Of a DNA stretch of 64,000 nucleotides, positions 9,942 through 19,840 are shown piece after piece. Every line of letters starts with the position of its first letter. Positions within the stretch are counted from its first letter, which is position 1. Source of the stretch: Planctomycetota bacterium. GTDB taxonomy: Bacteria; Planctomycetota; Phycisphaerae; WQYP01. The stretch covers positions 1 to 64,000 of the forward strand of contig JAJYDW010000013.1 of the NCBI GenBank assembly GCA_021790385.1. Direction: 5' to 3'. A model generated the notes under the pieces. The model made no database searches, had not been told where the DNA came from, and was given only the letters and a program-made list of their open reading frames with translations. The position numbers and the translations under genes are program-made.

Positions 9942-10538
9942 ATGTCCCGTTATCTGGGTCCCAAGGTTCGTTTATCACGCCGGCTGGGCGTGGCAATCGC
10001 CGATCTTCCAAAACATAACAAGAGCGAGTTTGTAGCGCCGGGCATGCATGGCTTTCGGGCCAAGCGGCTTTCGGAATATGGCATTCGTCTGCGCGAAAAG
10101 CAGCGCATGAAGGCTCATTACAGCGTGCTGGAAAAACAGTTTCGCCGGTATATGGCCATGGCCAAAAAGGCCAAGGGTAACACCGCCGTTACGTTGCAGC
10201 AGCTTCTGGAAACACGGTTGGATAACGTGGTTCGGCGGCTGGGGGTTACACGTTCGATCTGGGCGGCCCGGCAGTTGGTGGCGCATGGACAGGTGAAAGT
10301 GGATGGCAAGAAGGTGGACGTGGCGAGTTTCCAGGTGGTGCCGGGCGCGGTGATTACCTTCCGCGAAAAAGTGCATAAGATGCTGCGTGAAAACATGGAA
10401 AGCCTGGCCGGTCATCAAACGCCGTCGTGGTTGGAATTTAATCCGGCCCAGTTGGAAGCCAGGGTGGTGGGGTTGCCGCAGCCGGAACAAATTCCCTTTG
10501 AAATCAACCCCAGCCTGATCATTGAATTTTATCGTTGA
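9942..10538 (+). CDS. rpsD: 30S ribosomal protein S4
   Basis: 198 residues. The start MSRYLGPKVRLSRRLG lacks the zinc-binding cysteines, so this is the cysteine-free form of S4. KQRMKAHYSVLEKQFRRY and the S4 RNA-binding domain LETRLDNVVRRLGVTRSIWA, then QLVAHGQVKVDGKKVD, follow. S4 nucleates assembly of the 30S subunit. AGGAG at 9932 fixes the start; the frame is open further upstream but is not conserved there. It is not in the S13-S11-S4-rpoA operon used by many bacteria. Its last 20 bases overlap the convergent gene on the other strand. Confidence 0.95.
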   Translation: MSRYLGPKVRLSRRLGVAIADLPKHNKSEFVAPGMHGFRAKRLSEYGIRLREKQRMKAHYSVLEKQFRRYMAMAKKAKGNTAVTLQQLLETRLDNVVRRLGVTRSIWAARQLVAHGQVKVDGKKVDVASFQVVPGAVITFREKVHKMLRENMESLAGHQTPSWLEFNPAQLEARVVGLPQPEQIPFEINPSLIIEFYR

Positions 10539-11082
10539 TCGCGGCTCGCTTGAGGCGATGGGCCTTGATGCGCAGGTAAATCAGATACGCCAGTATCAAT
10601 GCGTTACCCACCAAAATACCGATGCGCAGAACATCCGGCTTGCGGGTAATTTCGTAAATTTCCAGCGGCAGCAGGAAGGCGGTATCAATGAGAACCAGGT
10701 ACTCGGCCCAGACTTTTTCAAAATATAATCCAAAGCCTTCGATGGCGAACATGACGGCGTAGAAAAACGTTCCGCCCGCAATCATTTCCATGGTTTGCGG
10801 AGTGAGCAGATGGAGACGGTCGATGATGGGGTCGATGAAGCGATTGTGCGGGTCGAGACGCACATAGTTGACCCAATGGGTCATCAGACGGGCCAAGTTG
10901 GTTTTACGAAACACAATGGCGGCCACGCCCGCGGCCACCATCACCGTGGCCTTGAACAACTTGAACAAGGCGATGGTAAGCAGGATGCGATTGTGGTGCT
11001 TCCTAGGGGCACTTTTGCCAGGCCCGGCGGCCTGCGAACCCGAGGCAACCGCGGCGACGGGATCTTTGGGTGGCTTGTTCAT
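10519..11082 (-). CDS. DUF2127 family membrane protein
   Basis: 187 residues. After a hydrophilic head rich in Pro, Ala and Lys come four hydrophobic stretches, beginning LLTIALFKLFKATVMVAAGVAA. The later segment has GLYFEKVWAEYLVLIDTAFLLPLEIYE, a pattern typical of DUF2127, an inner-membrane family of unknown function. Translation is coupled to the upstream SGNH hydrolase by an ATGA overlap. A long extension of the frame past 11082 runs antisense to nothing known and is ignored. Confidence 0.75.
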   Translation of the reverse strand: MNKPPKDPVAAVASGSQAAGPGKSAPRKHHNRILLTIALFKLFKATVMVAAGVAAIVFRKTNLARLMTHWVNYVRLDPHNRFIDPIIDRLHLLTPQTMEMIAGGTFFYAVMFAIEGFGLYFEKVWAEYLVLIDTAFLLPLEIYEITRKPDVLRIGILVGNALILAYLIYLRIKAHRLKRAAINDKIQ

Positions 11083-11759
11083 GCGCCGGCTCCGAGCGAT
11101 GTTTTCAGACCAAGCAAGGCCCCGATGGCTGCGGCTATCTGGGCGGAGATAAGGTCCACCCCGGCGGCGTTGGGGTGTACGCCGTCGGCGGCCACCCAGT
11201 GGACCAGGGGTGTGTGAGCGGCCATGTTTAATACGTGCTCTCGTACATCTACCAGCGGCACGCCCTGGCGGGCGGCCCACTGGGCGAAGGATTGTTGATA
11301 GACGCTGCGCCAGTGGTGCCGCAGGGCAAAAATTTCCGGCAAGGCCCCATAAAACAACCGATTGGCGCGTTCATCGGGCAGTGCGGCGATGGGGGCAATG
11401 GTCAGGTAAAGCAGTACGTGGGCCTGGGGGGCCAGTTCCCGGCACGTAGCGAGAATCTGATCCCAGATATGTGTAAAGTTGCTAAGTCCCGCCTGCTGGT
11501 CATTGGAATTGTTAAAGGCGCAGGATTCCAGCACCAGGATATCGGGCTTGAGCACGGGCAGCGGCTGCATACGCTCCCGGCCATGCCAGTATTCATAACG
11601 CAGCCGATAGAGCACCAGTTCTGCGCGGGTGGCGCCGATGCCGTAATTGAACAGTTCGGCATCTACACGCGGCTGCAAATTGGCGAGGTGTTCGGCCAAG
11701 GCCCGCGGCGGGCGATGCAGGTATTCGGTCATGGAATCGCCATAGATGGCTATACGCAT
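11079..11759 (-). CDS. SGNH/GDSL-type hydrolase
   Basis: 226 residues with the start MRIAIYGDSMTEY (block I, catalytic Ser in GDSM). NYGIGATRAE supplies the oxyanion Gly and a FNNSND stretch the block III Asn. The C-terminal DGVHPNAAG holds the catalytic Asp-x-x-His. These esterases deacylate sugars, lipids or peptidoglycan substituents; the substrate is not readable here. No signal peptide is visible, so it is probably cytoplasmic. It is co-transcribed with the DUF2127 gene. Confidence 0.85.
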   Translation of the reverse strand: MRIAIYGDSMTEYLHRPPRALAEHLANLQPRVDAELFNYGIGATRAELVLYRLRYEYWHGRERMQPLPVLKPDILVLESCAFNNSNDQQAGLSNFTHIWDQILATCRELAPQAHVLLYLTIAPIAALPDERANRLFYGALPEIFALRHHWRSVYQQSFAQWAARQGVPLVDVREHVLNMAAHTPLVHWVAADGVHPNAAGVDLISAQIAAAIGALLGLKTSLGAGA

Positions 11760-11976
11760 AAAAGTCCCGGTATATGTATTGCATCATGGTCGGCAGCATT
11801 ATAGGCCAACCCTGACCATCACCATCAGGCCGCCTGACATTACACCCTGGCGGGCTTGTCTGCATCTGCTCTATCCACCCAGAAACTAATTGTATCACAG
11901 GCCATACGATCCGGCTATCGCCGATTTCAACCAGTGGCGTCTCTGCGCAGTTGGAATACGTAGCTGGCTGGAAGGC

Positions 11977-14900
11977 TTATCGTGGACGGTCAAACCGGCC
12001 GAAGCGCACGGCCAGCGTGGGCAAAATTATCAGATTGAGCAGGGTGGAGGTACACAAGCCGCCCACAATGACCTGGGCCAGCGGGCCTTCAATTTCTCGC
12101 CCCGGCGCGCCGCTGCCCAATGCCAGTGGCAGCAGGCCCATGGCGGCCACCAGTGCGGTCATCAGAATTGCCGGCAGCCGGTCCACCGCGCCGTCAATGG
12201 CGGTTTGCACATTCCAGGTGCGGCCTTCGCGGGCCACCAGGTGCTGGTAATGGGAAAGCAGCATGATGGAATTGCGCAGAGTAATGCCAAAGAGAGTGAT
12301 AAACCCCACCATGGCTCCCAGGGACAGTACCCCGCCGCAAATCCACGCCGCCAGCACGCCGCCCACCAGAGCCAGGGGCAGGTTGATCAGCAGCAGCAGG
12401 ACATTGTTGAAATATTTCAGCACCACCAGCAACAGCAGCAAAATGCCCAGCAGGGCAATAGCGGAATGCACCAGCAGGTCATGCCGGGCCTGGGCGGCTG
12501 CTTCGGCAGAACCGGTAAAATTGACCACAACTCCGGCGGGCAGGTGCAATTGCGCCAGGGCTTTTCTGGCGGCGTGCACGTATTGGCCGGCAGTGGTGCC
12601 GGCCAGGTGAATGTTGATGGTTTGGGCGCGTTGGCCATTGATATGCGAAATACGATAAAACCCGCTGGATTCATAGATACGGGCGAGCGCAGAAAGAGGC
12701 AGCCAGTTGCCGCCAGGGGTGCGTATAAGCATGGTACGCAGGGCAGAAATGCGTTGGCTGTGGGCCGGGGAAAGGGTAGCCACCACCGGCCAAATACGTG
12801 TGCCATGGTAAATGTGTCCGACGGAGCGGCCGCGGGTCAGCAGGCGCACCTGGCTTAGCACGGCCATGGGGGTAAGACCCCAGCGGCGCAGTTGCCGGTA
12901 ACGCGGCCGAACCTGGATTTCCGGAGCATTCCAGGCGGTTTGCGGGGCCACACTGCGGGCACCGGAAATATTTTTGAGGGCGGCAGTGAGCATGGACGCG
13001 GCCTTTTCAATGGCCGAAAACTTATTGCCGATGACTTGCACCGCCACCGGCGAGCCGGAACCGGAAATAGTTTCGTTGATGCGTTCGGATAACACGGTAT
13101 TGTAGTATAGCAGTACCCCGGGGAACTTAGTGATCAGCCGATGCATATCCGCCCGGAATTGCCGGGCCTGGCCCGTGCTAAGAGGTTTCATGCGGATCAG
13201 GTATTCGCTGTATTGCGGCCCCAGCACATCGCCACCCAGGTTCGACCTCCCAGACCGCTGTTCAACCTGCTGGATGAAGGGAATATTATCGAGGTCCGCG
13301 GTAACACGGTTGCCGATGGCGATGGATTGCTTAAGAGAAGATCCCGCCACCAAGGCCAGATGCACCACGTAGTTGCGTTCATTCAGGCGTGGGAAAAATT
13401 CGGTTTTCAGCCAGGGCAGCAGGGCCAGTCCGCCCAATGTTATCAGCACCACCAGCGCTATGGCTGCGGTTCGCCATTGTTCCACCTGCGTAAGCAAACG
13501 GCGATAGCCGCGCTTGAGGTGGCTGGTCAGCCAGGCGTCGTGGCGGGTGACGGCCACCGATGGCAGCAGCGTCATACATAACGCGGGAGTAAGGGTCAGG
13601 GCCAGAACAAGCGAAGAAATAACCGCGGCAATGTAGGCCACAGCCAGCGGCGCAAAAAAACGACCGGACAGACCACTAAGGCCGAAAATCGGGAGAAATA
13701 TGAGAATGACAGCGGCTGTGGCGAACACCACGGCACTACGTACCTCCAGCGACGCAGAAAGTACCACGCCCAGGGCCGCACGTGGTGCTGCGGAAAGGGC
13801 GTTGAGACGCAGTCGACGGGTGATGTTTTCCACATCAATGACCGCATCGTCCACCACTTCGCCGATGGCCACCGCCAGACCACCCAGCGTCATGGTATTG
13901 AGTGTTTCACCCATGTGGGTAAGGATGGTAATAGCGGCCAGCAGGGAAAGGGGAATGGCGAGGCAGGAAATGAGGCTGGTGCGCCAGTCGCCCAGAAACA
14001 GCACCAGCACCAGAATCACCAGGCCCGCCCCGATCAGCAGAGAATCGATCAGGTTGTGCAGGGCGGTGGTAACAAAATTGGAGGATTGCAGGATTTTGCC
14101 GTGCAGGACAATGCCGCGTTGGGTGAGTACGGGCTGCAGCGCGGCCAGGGCTTTTTGCACGCCCGCGCTTACCGCCAGCAGGTTGGAACCATACGCCTGG
14201 CCGATCATCAACAGCACGCCGGGCCGCCCCATGATGGATACGGCTCCTACCTGCGGCAGATGGCTGATGCGAATATGGGCCACATCCGCAAGTGTTACCA
14301 CCTGGCTGCCGTGGATGAGCACCGGCGTTTGGCCCAGTTGTTTCAAGGATTGAACCTGCCCATGCACCCGCAGGGTCATATCTTGATTGGGCGTGGTAAC
14401 AAACCCCGCACCCACCAGCCCGGTGGCCTGCCGAGCCGCGGCCAACACCTGGCTTATGCTTAAGCCGTATTGAATCAAGCGTCCGGGCCTAAGCTCTATG
14501 CGATAATCTTTTTGCAATCCCCCGTAAATGACCACTTCAGATACACCATGCACAGCCAGCAAGCGCGGCTGCATCACCCAGTCCGCCACGGTGCGCAGGC
14601 GGCGGATGTCGTTGGTTTTGCTGGTGATGCCCACCACTGTTACCCAGCGAATGGAACTGCTTAAAGGCATTAGCACCGGGGTATGAACATGCGGAGGCAA
14701 CGTGCCCGCCACTTGTGCCAACCGCTCTGAAACGGCCTGCCGGTCGCGATAAATGTTCGAGCCGCTGGGAAAAAGCACTTTAACGATCGATATTCCCTGC
14801 ATGGAATTGGAAAAAGTGTCCTGGGCACCTACGCCACCGGCCAGAGCTTGTTCAATGGGAGTGGTAACAAGTTTTTCGACCTGGCTGGGGCTGAAACCCG

Positions 14901-15060
14901 GAGCCAGGGTTTTTATTTTTAATTGCGGTTGAATGAAATTCGGGTAAACATCGTAACGGGCCATGGTGATGGAATAAATACCGTAGCCCACCAGCATACA
15001 CGCCAGTGCGATGATGATACCGCGAAAATGCAAAGAAAAATTTACAATACGTTTGAGCAT
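11977..15060 (-). CDS. RND efflux pump, inner-membrane subunit (CzcA/CusA-like)
   Basis: 1027 residues, the normal size of an RND pump. It starts with a first helix (MLKRIVNFSLHFRGIIIALACM) and the porter-domain opening DVYPNFIQPQLKIKTLAPGF, which resembles heavy-metal RND proteins. Helix 4 carries the proton-relay motif AIGEVVDDAVIDVENITRR, and a second six-helix bundle lies in the C-terminal half. It drives proton-powered export across the envelope together with the two genes upstream. The GEVVDDA clade includes many pumps of unknown substrate, so a metal role is only suggested. Confidence 0.88.
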   Translation of the reverse strand: MLKRIVNFSLHFRGIIIALACMLVGYGIYSITMARYDVYPNFIQPQLKIKTLAPGFSPSQVEKLVTTPIEQALAGGVGAQDTFSNSMQGISIVKVLFPSGSNIYRDRQAVSERLAQVAGTLPPHVHTPVLMPLSSSIRWVTVVGITSKTNDIRRLRTVADWVMQPRLLAVHGVSEVVIYGGLQKDYRIELRPGRLIQYGLSISQVLAAARQATGLVGAGFVTTPNQDMTLRVHGQVQSLKQLGQTPVLIHGSQVVTLADVAHIRISHLPQVGAVSIMGRPGVLLMIGQAYGSNLLAVSAGVQKALAALQPVLTQRGIVLHGKILQSSNFVTTALHNLIDSLLIGAGLVILVLVLFLGDWRTSLISCLAIPLSLLAAITILTHMGETLNTMTLGGLAVAIGEVVDDAVIDVENITRRLRLNALSAAPRAALGVVLSASLEVRSAVVFATAAVILIFLPIFGLSGLSGRFFAPLAVAYIAAVISSLVLALTLTPALCMTLLPSVAVTRHDAWLTSHLKRGYRRLLTQVEQWRTAAIALVVLITLGGLALLPWLKTEFFPRLNERNYVVHLALVAGSSLKQSIAIGNRVTADLDNIPFIQQVEQRSGRSNLGGDVLGPQYSEYLIRMKPLSTGQARQFRADMHRLITKFPGVLLYYNTVLSERINETISGSGSPVAVQVIGNKFSAIEKAASMLTAALKNISGARSVAPQTAWNAPEIQVRPRYRQLRRWGLTPMAVLSQVRLLTRGRSVGHIYHGTRIWPVVATLSPAHSQRISALRTMLIRTPGGNWLPLSALARIYESSGFYRISHINGQRAQTINIHLAGTTAGQYVHAARKALAQLHLPAGVVVNFTGSAEAAAQARHDLLVHSAIALLGILLLLLVVLKYFNNVLLLLINLPLALVGGVLAAWICGGVLSLGAMVGFITLFGITLRNSIMLLSHYQHLVAREGRTWNVQTAIDGAVDRLPAILMTALVAAMGLLPLALGSGAPGREIEGPLAQVIVGGLCTSTLLNLIILPTLAVRFGRFDRPR

Positions 15061-15091
15061 TCGCCCGCCTTAAAAAATTGCACCATCGCCA

Positions 15092-16276
15092 TTACCCCGA
15101 TTTTTTCAGAGTAGATTGCAGTTGAATTGTCATCAGCAATTGTGCACCACGTATCACGATGGGCTGCAGTGGCAGTGTGCCGGGTCGCACCGCAAAGCCT
15201 CCCGGCACCGTTACAGGATGGATAAGCGGCCGCAATACAAACACGCCCTGGGCCTGCTGAAGATAAACCCAGCGCCGGCCCCGCCACCATACCGCTGCGG
15301 ATCGGGGGATAATGGTGCGGCGGACGGCGGCGGCCATGGTAGGTACGCGGGCGGTGATAGCCATGTCCGGCCGGAGGGTTCCAGAATTATTTATCGCATA
15401 CAGGATGGCAAGGCCGCGGGTTTGGCGGCTGGCTGCCGGGCCAATGGTCACCGGCTTGGCCACCAGCCAGTGCTTGTGGCCCAGAGCTTGCACGTGGACG
15501 GGCGCAGCCATGGCCACTTTTCCCGACTCTGCAGCGGGCAGGGCCACAGCCGCCAAAAGAGTGTGGAAATTTTCCACCTTCAGAATCGGCTGGTTCGCAG
15601 CCACCGCCGCGCCGGGATGAGCCAGCACCGCGGTGACCAGGCCGGTCTGGAAAACCGGCAGGGGCAGCATGGCTCCTGCGGCCCCGGCCTTTAGTTGCCG
15701 GGCAATGGCGGCAATGCTGTGCTGATCGGACTTTACCCGTGACCGGGCCGCTGCCCGCGCGGCCTGTGCTTGTTGCAAACTCCGCAGGGATACAGCCTGG
15801 TTTTGGCGATACAGCGATTTTTCACGCATGTATGCGGCGGCCGCAGTGGTACGTGCCACCTTGGCCGCAACAAGGTCTGCCTGCACTTTGGTAAGCTCCA
15901 GGGCGAGGGTGATGCGCAAGGTGGTGGAAACCACTGGCTTTACGCCCGCCACAAGCTGGCCTTGCGTTACCGTCTGGCCAAGGTGCGGCCAGGGTTGGCC
16001 CGGCATGGCAAACACCACTCCCGCCAGCGGCGAGGAAAGGGTAAATAAGGCATCCGGGTTGCGCTGCAACTGCCCGTAAAGCGTGACCATGGGTTGCACG
16101 GCGGCCGTTTTCAGGGGCGAAGTTTGAAGATTGAGCGTTTTTTGCTGGGCTGCGGTCAGGTGAATGACGGTGGCGGCCTGAAGTACGGCGGAAGCCAGGG
16201 CCACGTAGACACCAGCGGCCACCGCCGCTGATAAGCCACAGTGCCAATGCCGGTGTTGTGGCGGGATGATGTTCAT
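15092..16276 (-). CDS. RND efflux periplasmic adaptor subunit
   Basis: 394 residues. An N-terminal hydrophobic signal (AAVAAGVYVALASAVLQAA) is followed by the barrel-sandwich start TLYGQLQRNPDALFTLSSPL. A long alpha-hairpin rich in Ala, Gln and Arg follows at about residues 125-200, then beta-barrel segments. This layout is that of membrane-fusion proteins linking an RND pump with an outer-membrane channel. It overlaps the outer-membrane gene by four bases (ATGA) and is 31 bases before the pump gene. Confidence 0.87.
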   Translation of the reverse strand: MNIIPPQHRHWHCGLSAAVAAGVYVALASAVLQAATVIHLTAAQQKTLNLQTSPLKTAAVQPMVTLYGQLQRNPDALFTLSSPLAGVVFAMPGQPWPHLGQTVTQGQLVAGVKPVVSTTLRITLALELTKVQADLVAAKVARTTAAAAYMREKSLYRQNQAVSLRSLQQAQAARAAARSRVKSDQHSIAAIARQLKAGAAGAMLPLPVFQTGLVTAVLAHPGAAVAANQPILKVENFHTLLAAVALPAAESGKVAMAAPVHVQALGHKHWLVAKPVTIGPAASRQTRGLAILYAINNSGTLRPDMAITARVPTMAAAVRRTIIPRSAAVWWRGRRWVYLQQAQGVFVLRPLIHPVTVPGGFAVRPGTLPLQPIVIRGAQLLMTIQLQSTLKKSG

Positions 16277-17706
16277 GGCTGCAATCCTTTCGGTTGGGCA
16301 GGGGTGCGGCCCAGCGGCTTTTCCAGAAGGTTATCCAGATGGCCCAGGGCCAGAGCGGCCTGGCGGCGCTCGTGCAGCGCCAGGAGCTGATACGTCATTA
16401 AGGCGAATTGGGCTTCGGCCAGAGCCAGGCGGCTTTGGGCACCGGCGTGAAAAGCCTCGCGGGTCAGGTGCCATTGGCGGCGCTGGCGGAGGGCAATGGC
16501 CCGGGCCGCCCGCCATTGACGCAAGTCCGCTCGATACGTGGCCAGGCCGGTGCCAATGGCCGTAATGACCATGGTTTGCTGTTGCCGCAGATTGGCGGCA
16601 ATGAGCCGGCGGTGGGCATTGGCAGCCGCGATGGCCCCCTGATTTTGATTAAACACCGGTAGAGTCATGGAAAAGCCCAGGGTAAATTCATTGGCCCCCT
16701 GGTCAAACTTGTACCCCGGCCCCAAATGAATATCCGGATATTGCCGGGCCACCTGCAGCTTGAATGCCGCTTCCGCGGCCTGGTACTGTTCCAGTAGTGA
16801 TTGTATATCCATGCGATTAAGCAAGGCCGCCCGAACCAATGGGCGCAGTTTCAACGCCCGCACCCGCGGCAAGGTCCACAGGTGCGGGGTAAACCATTTT
16901 ACCCCCGCCAAAGCCCGCGCTGGCACCGAAAGTGCCGCAGCCAGTTGACTCCGTCGCTGCCTCATCCGGCCCTGCCCGGCCAGCAGGGCCAGGGCCGCCT
17001 GGCGAGTCTGAATCTGGGCGGCTGCAAAAACCGGACGGGAAATATCTCCAGCGGCAAAACGCGCCTTGAGCAGAGACGCAATCAGGCGGGTATCCGCGGC
17101 CTGACGGGCCAGCAGCCGCACGTGCTTGCGGGCATAAAGATATGTAATAAATGCCCGGCGGATGGTTTGCCGCACGTTCCATGCGGTCTGGCCGAAATTA
17201 AATCGGCCGGCGTGAATAAGTGCCGCGGCCTGGGCCATACGATCCTGGCGGCGACCGGCCGTTTCAATGGGAATATCAAAGTTAAACCCCAAAATCCACG
17301 GCGACACGCCCGGGGACACCTTAGCCGCATACGTAGGCGATAGCCCAACAGTGGGATTGGGCGATTGGGAGGCGGTAATCAGGTTGGCCTGAGCCAGCGC
17401 GATTTGCGCCGCTTGCACCCGCAGTGCGGCACTGTAATACCAGCCCGTGGCCACCAGCGTGCTTAGGGTTTGCCGGTGTGGAAAGCCGGGCGGCATACGG
17501 ATGGGTTGAGCGGCGATGAATTTGCGAAGGTGGGGATTGGTCAAGGATCGATGTTGAAAGTGGGAATGGAAGGTGGCCGGGTGCAGCGGTTGAGCGTGGT
17601 ACTGGGCGCAGCCGTCCAAAGCCAGAAACAGCGTCCATGCCGCCATGGCACCAAGCCCGAAAAATCGCCCGTGCCGCGGACTAAGTTGTTGCGGTGCGTT
17701 GATCAA
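16273..17706 (-). CDS. Outer-membrane efflux channel (TolC/CusC-like lipoprotein)
   Basis: About 477 residues. The start region ends in a lipobox-like LALDGC, so it is probably a lipoprotein. Two OEP repeats follow, with long Ala/Gln/Arg-rich helices and the typical phrases SPNPTVGLSP and RQYPDIHLGPGYKFDQGANEFTLGFS. It is first in the efflux operon. The start is uncertain: TTG 17706 (used) or TTG 17727, with AAAGGA at 17720-17725; no ATG precedes the signal segment. Confidence 0.85.
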   Translation of the reverse strand: MINAPQQLSPRHGRFFGLGAMAAWTLFLALDGCAQYHAQPLHPATFHSHFQHRSLTNPHLRKFIAAQPIRMPPGFPHRQTLSTLVATGWYYSAALRVQAAQIALAQANLITASQSPNPTVGLSPTYAAKVSPGVSPWILGFNFDIPIETAGRRQDRMAQAAALIHAGRFNFGQTAWNVRQTIRRAFITYLYARKHVRLLARQAADTRLIASLLKARFAAGDISRPVFAAAQIQTRQAALALLAGQGRMRQRRSQLAAALSVPARALAGVKWFTPHLWTLPRVRALKLRPLVRAALLNRMDIQSLLEQYQAAEAAFKLQVARQYPDIHLGPGYKFDQGANEFTLGFSMTLPVFNQNQGAIAAANAHRRLIAANLRQQQTMVITAIGTGLATYRADLRQWRAARAIALRQRRQWHLTREAFHAGAQSRLALAEAQFALMTYQLLALHERRQAALALGHLDNLLEKPLGRTPAQPKGLQP

Positions 17707-18031
17707 CGATTGGGTTTTCCTTTCCAATGAACTTACGCCAGCAATGGGGTAGAAGTTCGGCCCAGCCTCATACGTTGATGATAGTGTTGTGGTGGAAGTG
17801 CGCCAACCCGATGGAGGCGAGAGGGCGGTTCTGCGGAGTGATTCCGCACCTTACCTCGTTGCGGGCAGCAAATGCTGGGCCCGCATTATCCGCCCCCATG
17901 GCAGGATAACTTAAAACCAGGGGATGCCCGTGCAGGGAAAGACCGCAGGCGATAATCGACCGCGGCAAACACCCGGACGGCAACTCAACAAAATTCATTG
18001 TGTTACCACAACCCTGAATAGGAGAAACGAA
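17707..18031. other. Divergent intergenic region, efflux operon / capsid gene
   Basis: No gene is seen in these roughly 325 bases, and no near-consensus promoter for either side stands out. An AGGAGA at 18020-18025 serves the capsid gene. Confidence 0.5.
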
Positions 18032-19399
18032 ATGAAAGTCAAATTCCTGAAAGATTATCTGGGCCATCACAAAGACACCGTGCTGGATATTGCCGACGAT
18101 CAGGCCCAACCGCTGCTCGATGCAGGTGTCTGCCAGGCGGTGGAAGCCCGGCCGGAGGAACTGGATCAGGCGGTGGCAGCCATCCAGAAATCGATGAACG
18201 AGCAACTGGAAAGCGCCGCCCAGAAAATCACCAAACGTGTGATTGAGCAGGTATCAAAAGGTATTTCCGGGGTGCGGCCCAGCATTGTCATCGGGCCGGA
18301 CCGGGCCGATCTGGACCCCACCGGCGGATTCAAAAATCTTGGTGAATTTGCGGCGGTGGTGCGAAAGCATTCGCTGGGGCACTTTACCGACGAGCGGCTA
18401 AGCCGGATGATTGCCAAGGCGGACGGCATGAACGAAACGGCCCTGTCCGACGGCGGCGCCCTGGTGCCTACGGAATATGCCAACCAACTGTACCGGGATG
18501 TTCTGGCGGAATCGGTGCTCTTTGACAAGGCCCGCAAATATCCGATCAACCTGGGCAATTCACTTTTTATACCGGTGCGTTCCATGCTGGATCTGGGGAC
18601 TACCGCAGCCAGCGGCGGTTCGCTGGGCACGTGGTTGACCGCCGGTGGCGTTACCGCTGACGGCGTACCCATCCCCGCCCAGAAGCCGGTATACAGCCGC
18701 GTGCAGATGACGTTGAACCGCTGGGGAGCACTGCTTCCGGTAACCGACGAGTTGCTGCAGGACAACAATGTGGCGCTGGCGAATTTCATCCTGGATGAAG
18801 GGGGCATTGCCCTGGCCTGGGATTTGAACAATGCGTTTATCAATGGTTCCGGCCAGGGTCAGCCGCAGGGGGTACTCTCGTCTTCGGCGCTGATTACGGT
18901 GGCTGCGGATACGAGCCAGACGCCGTTTACAATTACATACAGCAACCTGGTGAACATGAAAAGCCGGCTCTGGACCATTCGCCCCGGAGACATGTCCGGC
19001 GTGGTGTGGATAGCGCATCCGGACTGCGAAGCCCAGTTTGAACAGCTCAAGGATGCGGCAGGCCGGAATCTGTATTTTGCGGCCGGCACCATCGGGCAGA
19101 CGCCCAATGCGAAGCTGTTTGGCATTCCGGTGGTGTACAGCTACCACTGTTCGGCGGTGGGCAGCATCGGCGATGTGATTCTGGCCGATTTCAGTCAGTA
19201 TTTTGTGTCCACGAAGGTCAATGGCGGCCTGGAAACGGCCATGTCCATGCACCTGTATTTTGATTCGGCGGAGGTGGCGTATCGCATACTCTACCGTATC
19301 GATGGCAAGGTAGCCCGCCAGTTGCCGCTCACCATTCCCAGCAGTACCAACACCCGCAGCGGCTTTGTGGCGCTGGCCGCACGGCAGCCGATCAGTTGA
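18032..19399 (+). CDS. Phage major capsid protein, HK97 fold
   Basis: 455 residues. A short N-terminal charged and coiled region (SMNEQLESAAQKITKRVIEQ) could act as the scaffolding delta domain. The body is typical of the Phage_capsid family: GGALVPTEYANQLYRDVLAE, ALLPVTDELLQDNNVALANF, the loop NNAFINGSGQGQPQGVL, and FGIPVVYSYHC followed by GDVILADFSQYFV near the C-terminus. ATG 18032 follows AGGAGA. No terminase, portal or protease gene lies upstream, where the neighbour is a divergent efflux operon. The capsid gene is therefore isolated from its usual partners. Confidence 0.9.
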   Translation: MKVKFLKDYLGHHKDTVLDIADDQAQPLLDAGVCQAVEARPEELDQAVAAIQKSMNEQLESAAQKITKRVIEQVSKGISGVRPSIVIGPDRADLDPTGGFKNLGEFAAVVRKHSLGHFTDERLSRMIAKADGMNETALSDGGALVPTEYANQLYRDVLAESVLFDKARKYPINLGNSLFIPVRSMLDLGTTAASGGSLGTWLTAGGVTADGVPIPAQKPVYSRVQMTLNRWGALLPVTDELLQDNNVALANFILDEGGIALAWDLNNAFINGSGQGQPQGVLSSSALITVAADTSQTPFTITYSNLVNMKSRLWTIRPGDMSGVVWIAHPDCEAQFEQLKDAAGRNLYFAAGTIGQTPNAKLFGIPVVYSYHCSAVGSIGDVILADFSQYFVSTKVNGGLETAMSMHLYFDSAEVAYRILYRIDGKVARQLPLTIPSSTNTRSGFVALAARQPIS

Positions 19400-19518
19400 T
19401 GAGTCCGGGCAAAGCCGGGTCGGAAAACGGGTGGTCGGCTGTGGTCAACGCGCCCGTTCCGGCCTGGCCCGGCAGCCATTGGCGTGTGCAGATGTGCCAA
19501 GTTCCACAGGATTCAGTC

Positions 19519-19770
19519 ATGCAGACAATTACCGCCGAGATCGGCATGAATTTACTGGTGCAGTGGTCGCTGGTGGGCGGCTTTTTAATCGGGCTGCTGG
19601 GCAGCATGGTAACCGCGGCTGGATACGTATCCGCTTTGCGCATCACGCAGCGGGAACATTCGCGGCGGCTGGATGCCATGGAACAAAGTTCGCAACTGGC
19701 CAATGAACGAATGCTGCGGATGGAGCAGGGCATCGCCAAATTGCTGGAACGTACTCGGCACATGGGATAA
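19519..19770 (+). CDS. Small membrane protein with coiled coil
   Basis: 83 residues: an N-terminal amphipathic part, one membrane helix (SLVGGFLIGLLGSMVTAAGYV), and a charged coiled coil (REHSRRLDAMEQSSQLANER). It begins 119 bases after the capsid stop. The architecture resembles holin-adjacent or Rz-like phage envelope proteins, but no family is recognised. The frame is open upstream to 19396; ATG 19519 places the membrane helix sensibly. Confidence 0.55.
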   Translation: MQTITAEIGMNLLVQWSLVGGFLIGLLGSMVTAAGYVSALRITQREHSRRLDAMEQSSQLANERMLRMEQGIAKLLERTRHMG

Positions 19771-19840
19771 GGGGCTGTCCGGTCCAGGCGGTCCTGCACA
19801 AATTCACAGCGTCCGGCACATTAAAAACGGAGTGAAATAC

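Noticed and set aside
11890-12858. Long plus-strand frame rich in Gln, His and Gly
   Set aside because: It is antisense to the well-supported RND pump gene; the composition is typical of a shadow frame in GC-rich DNA.
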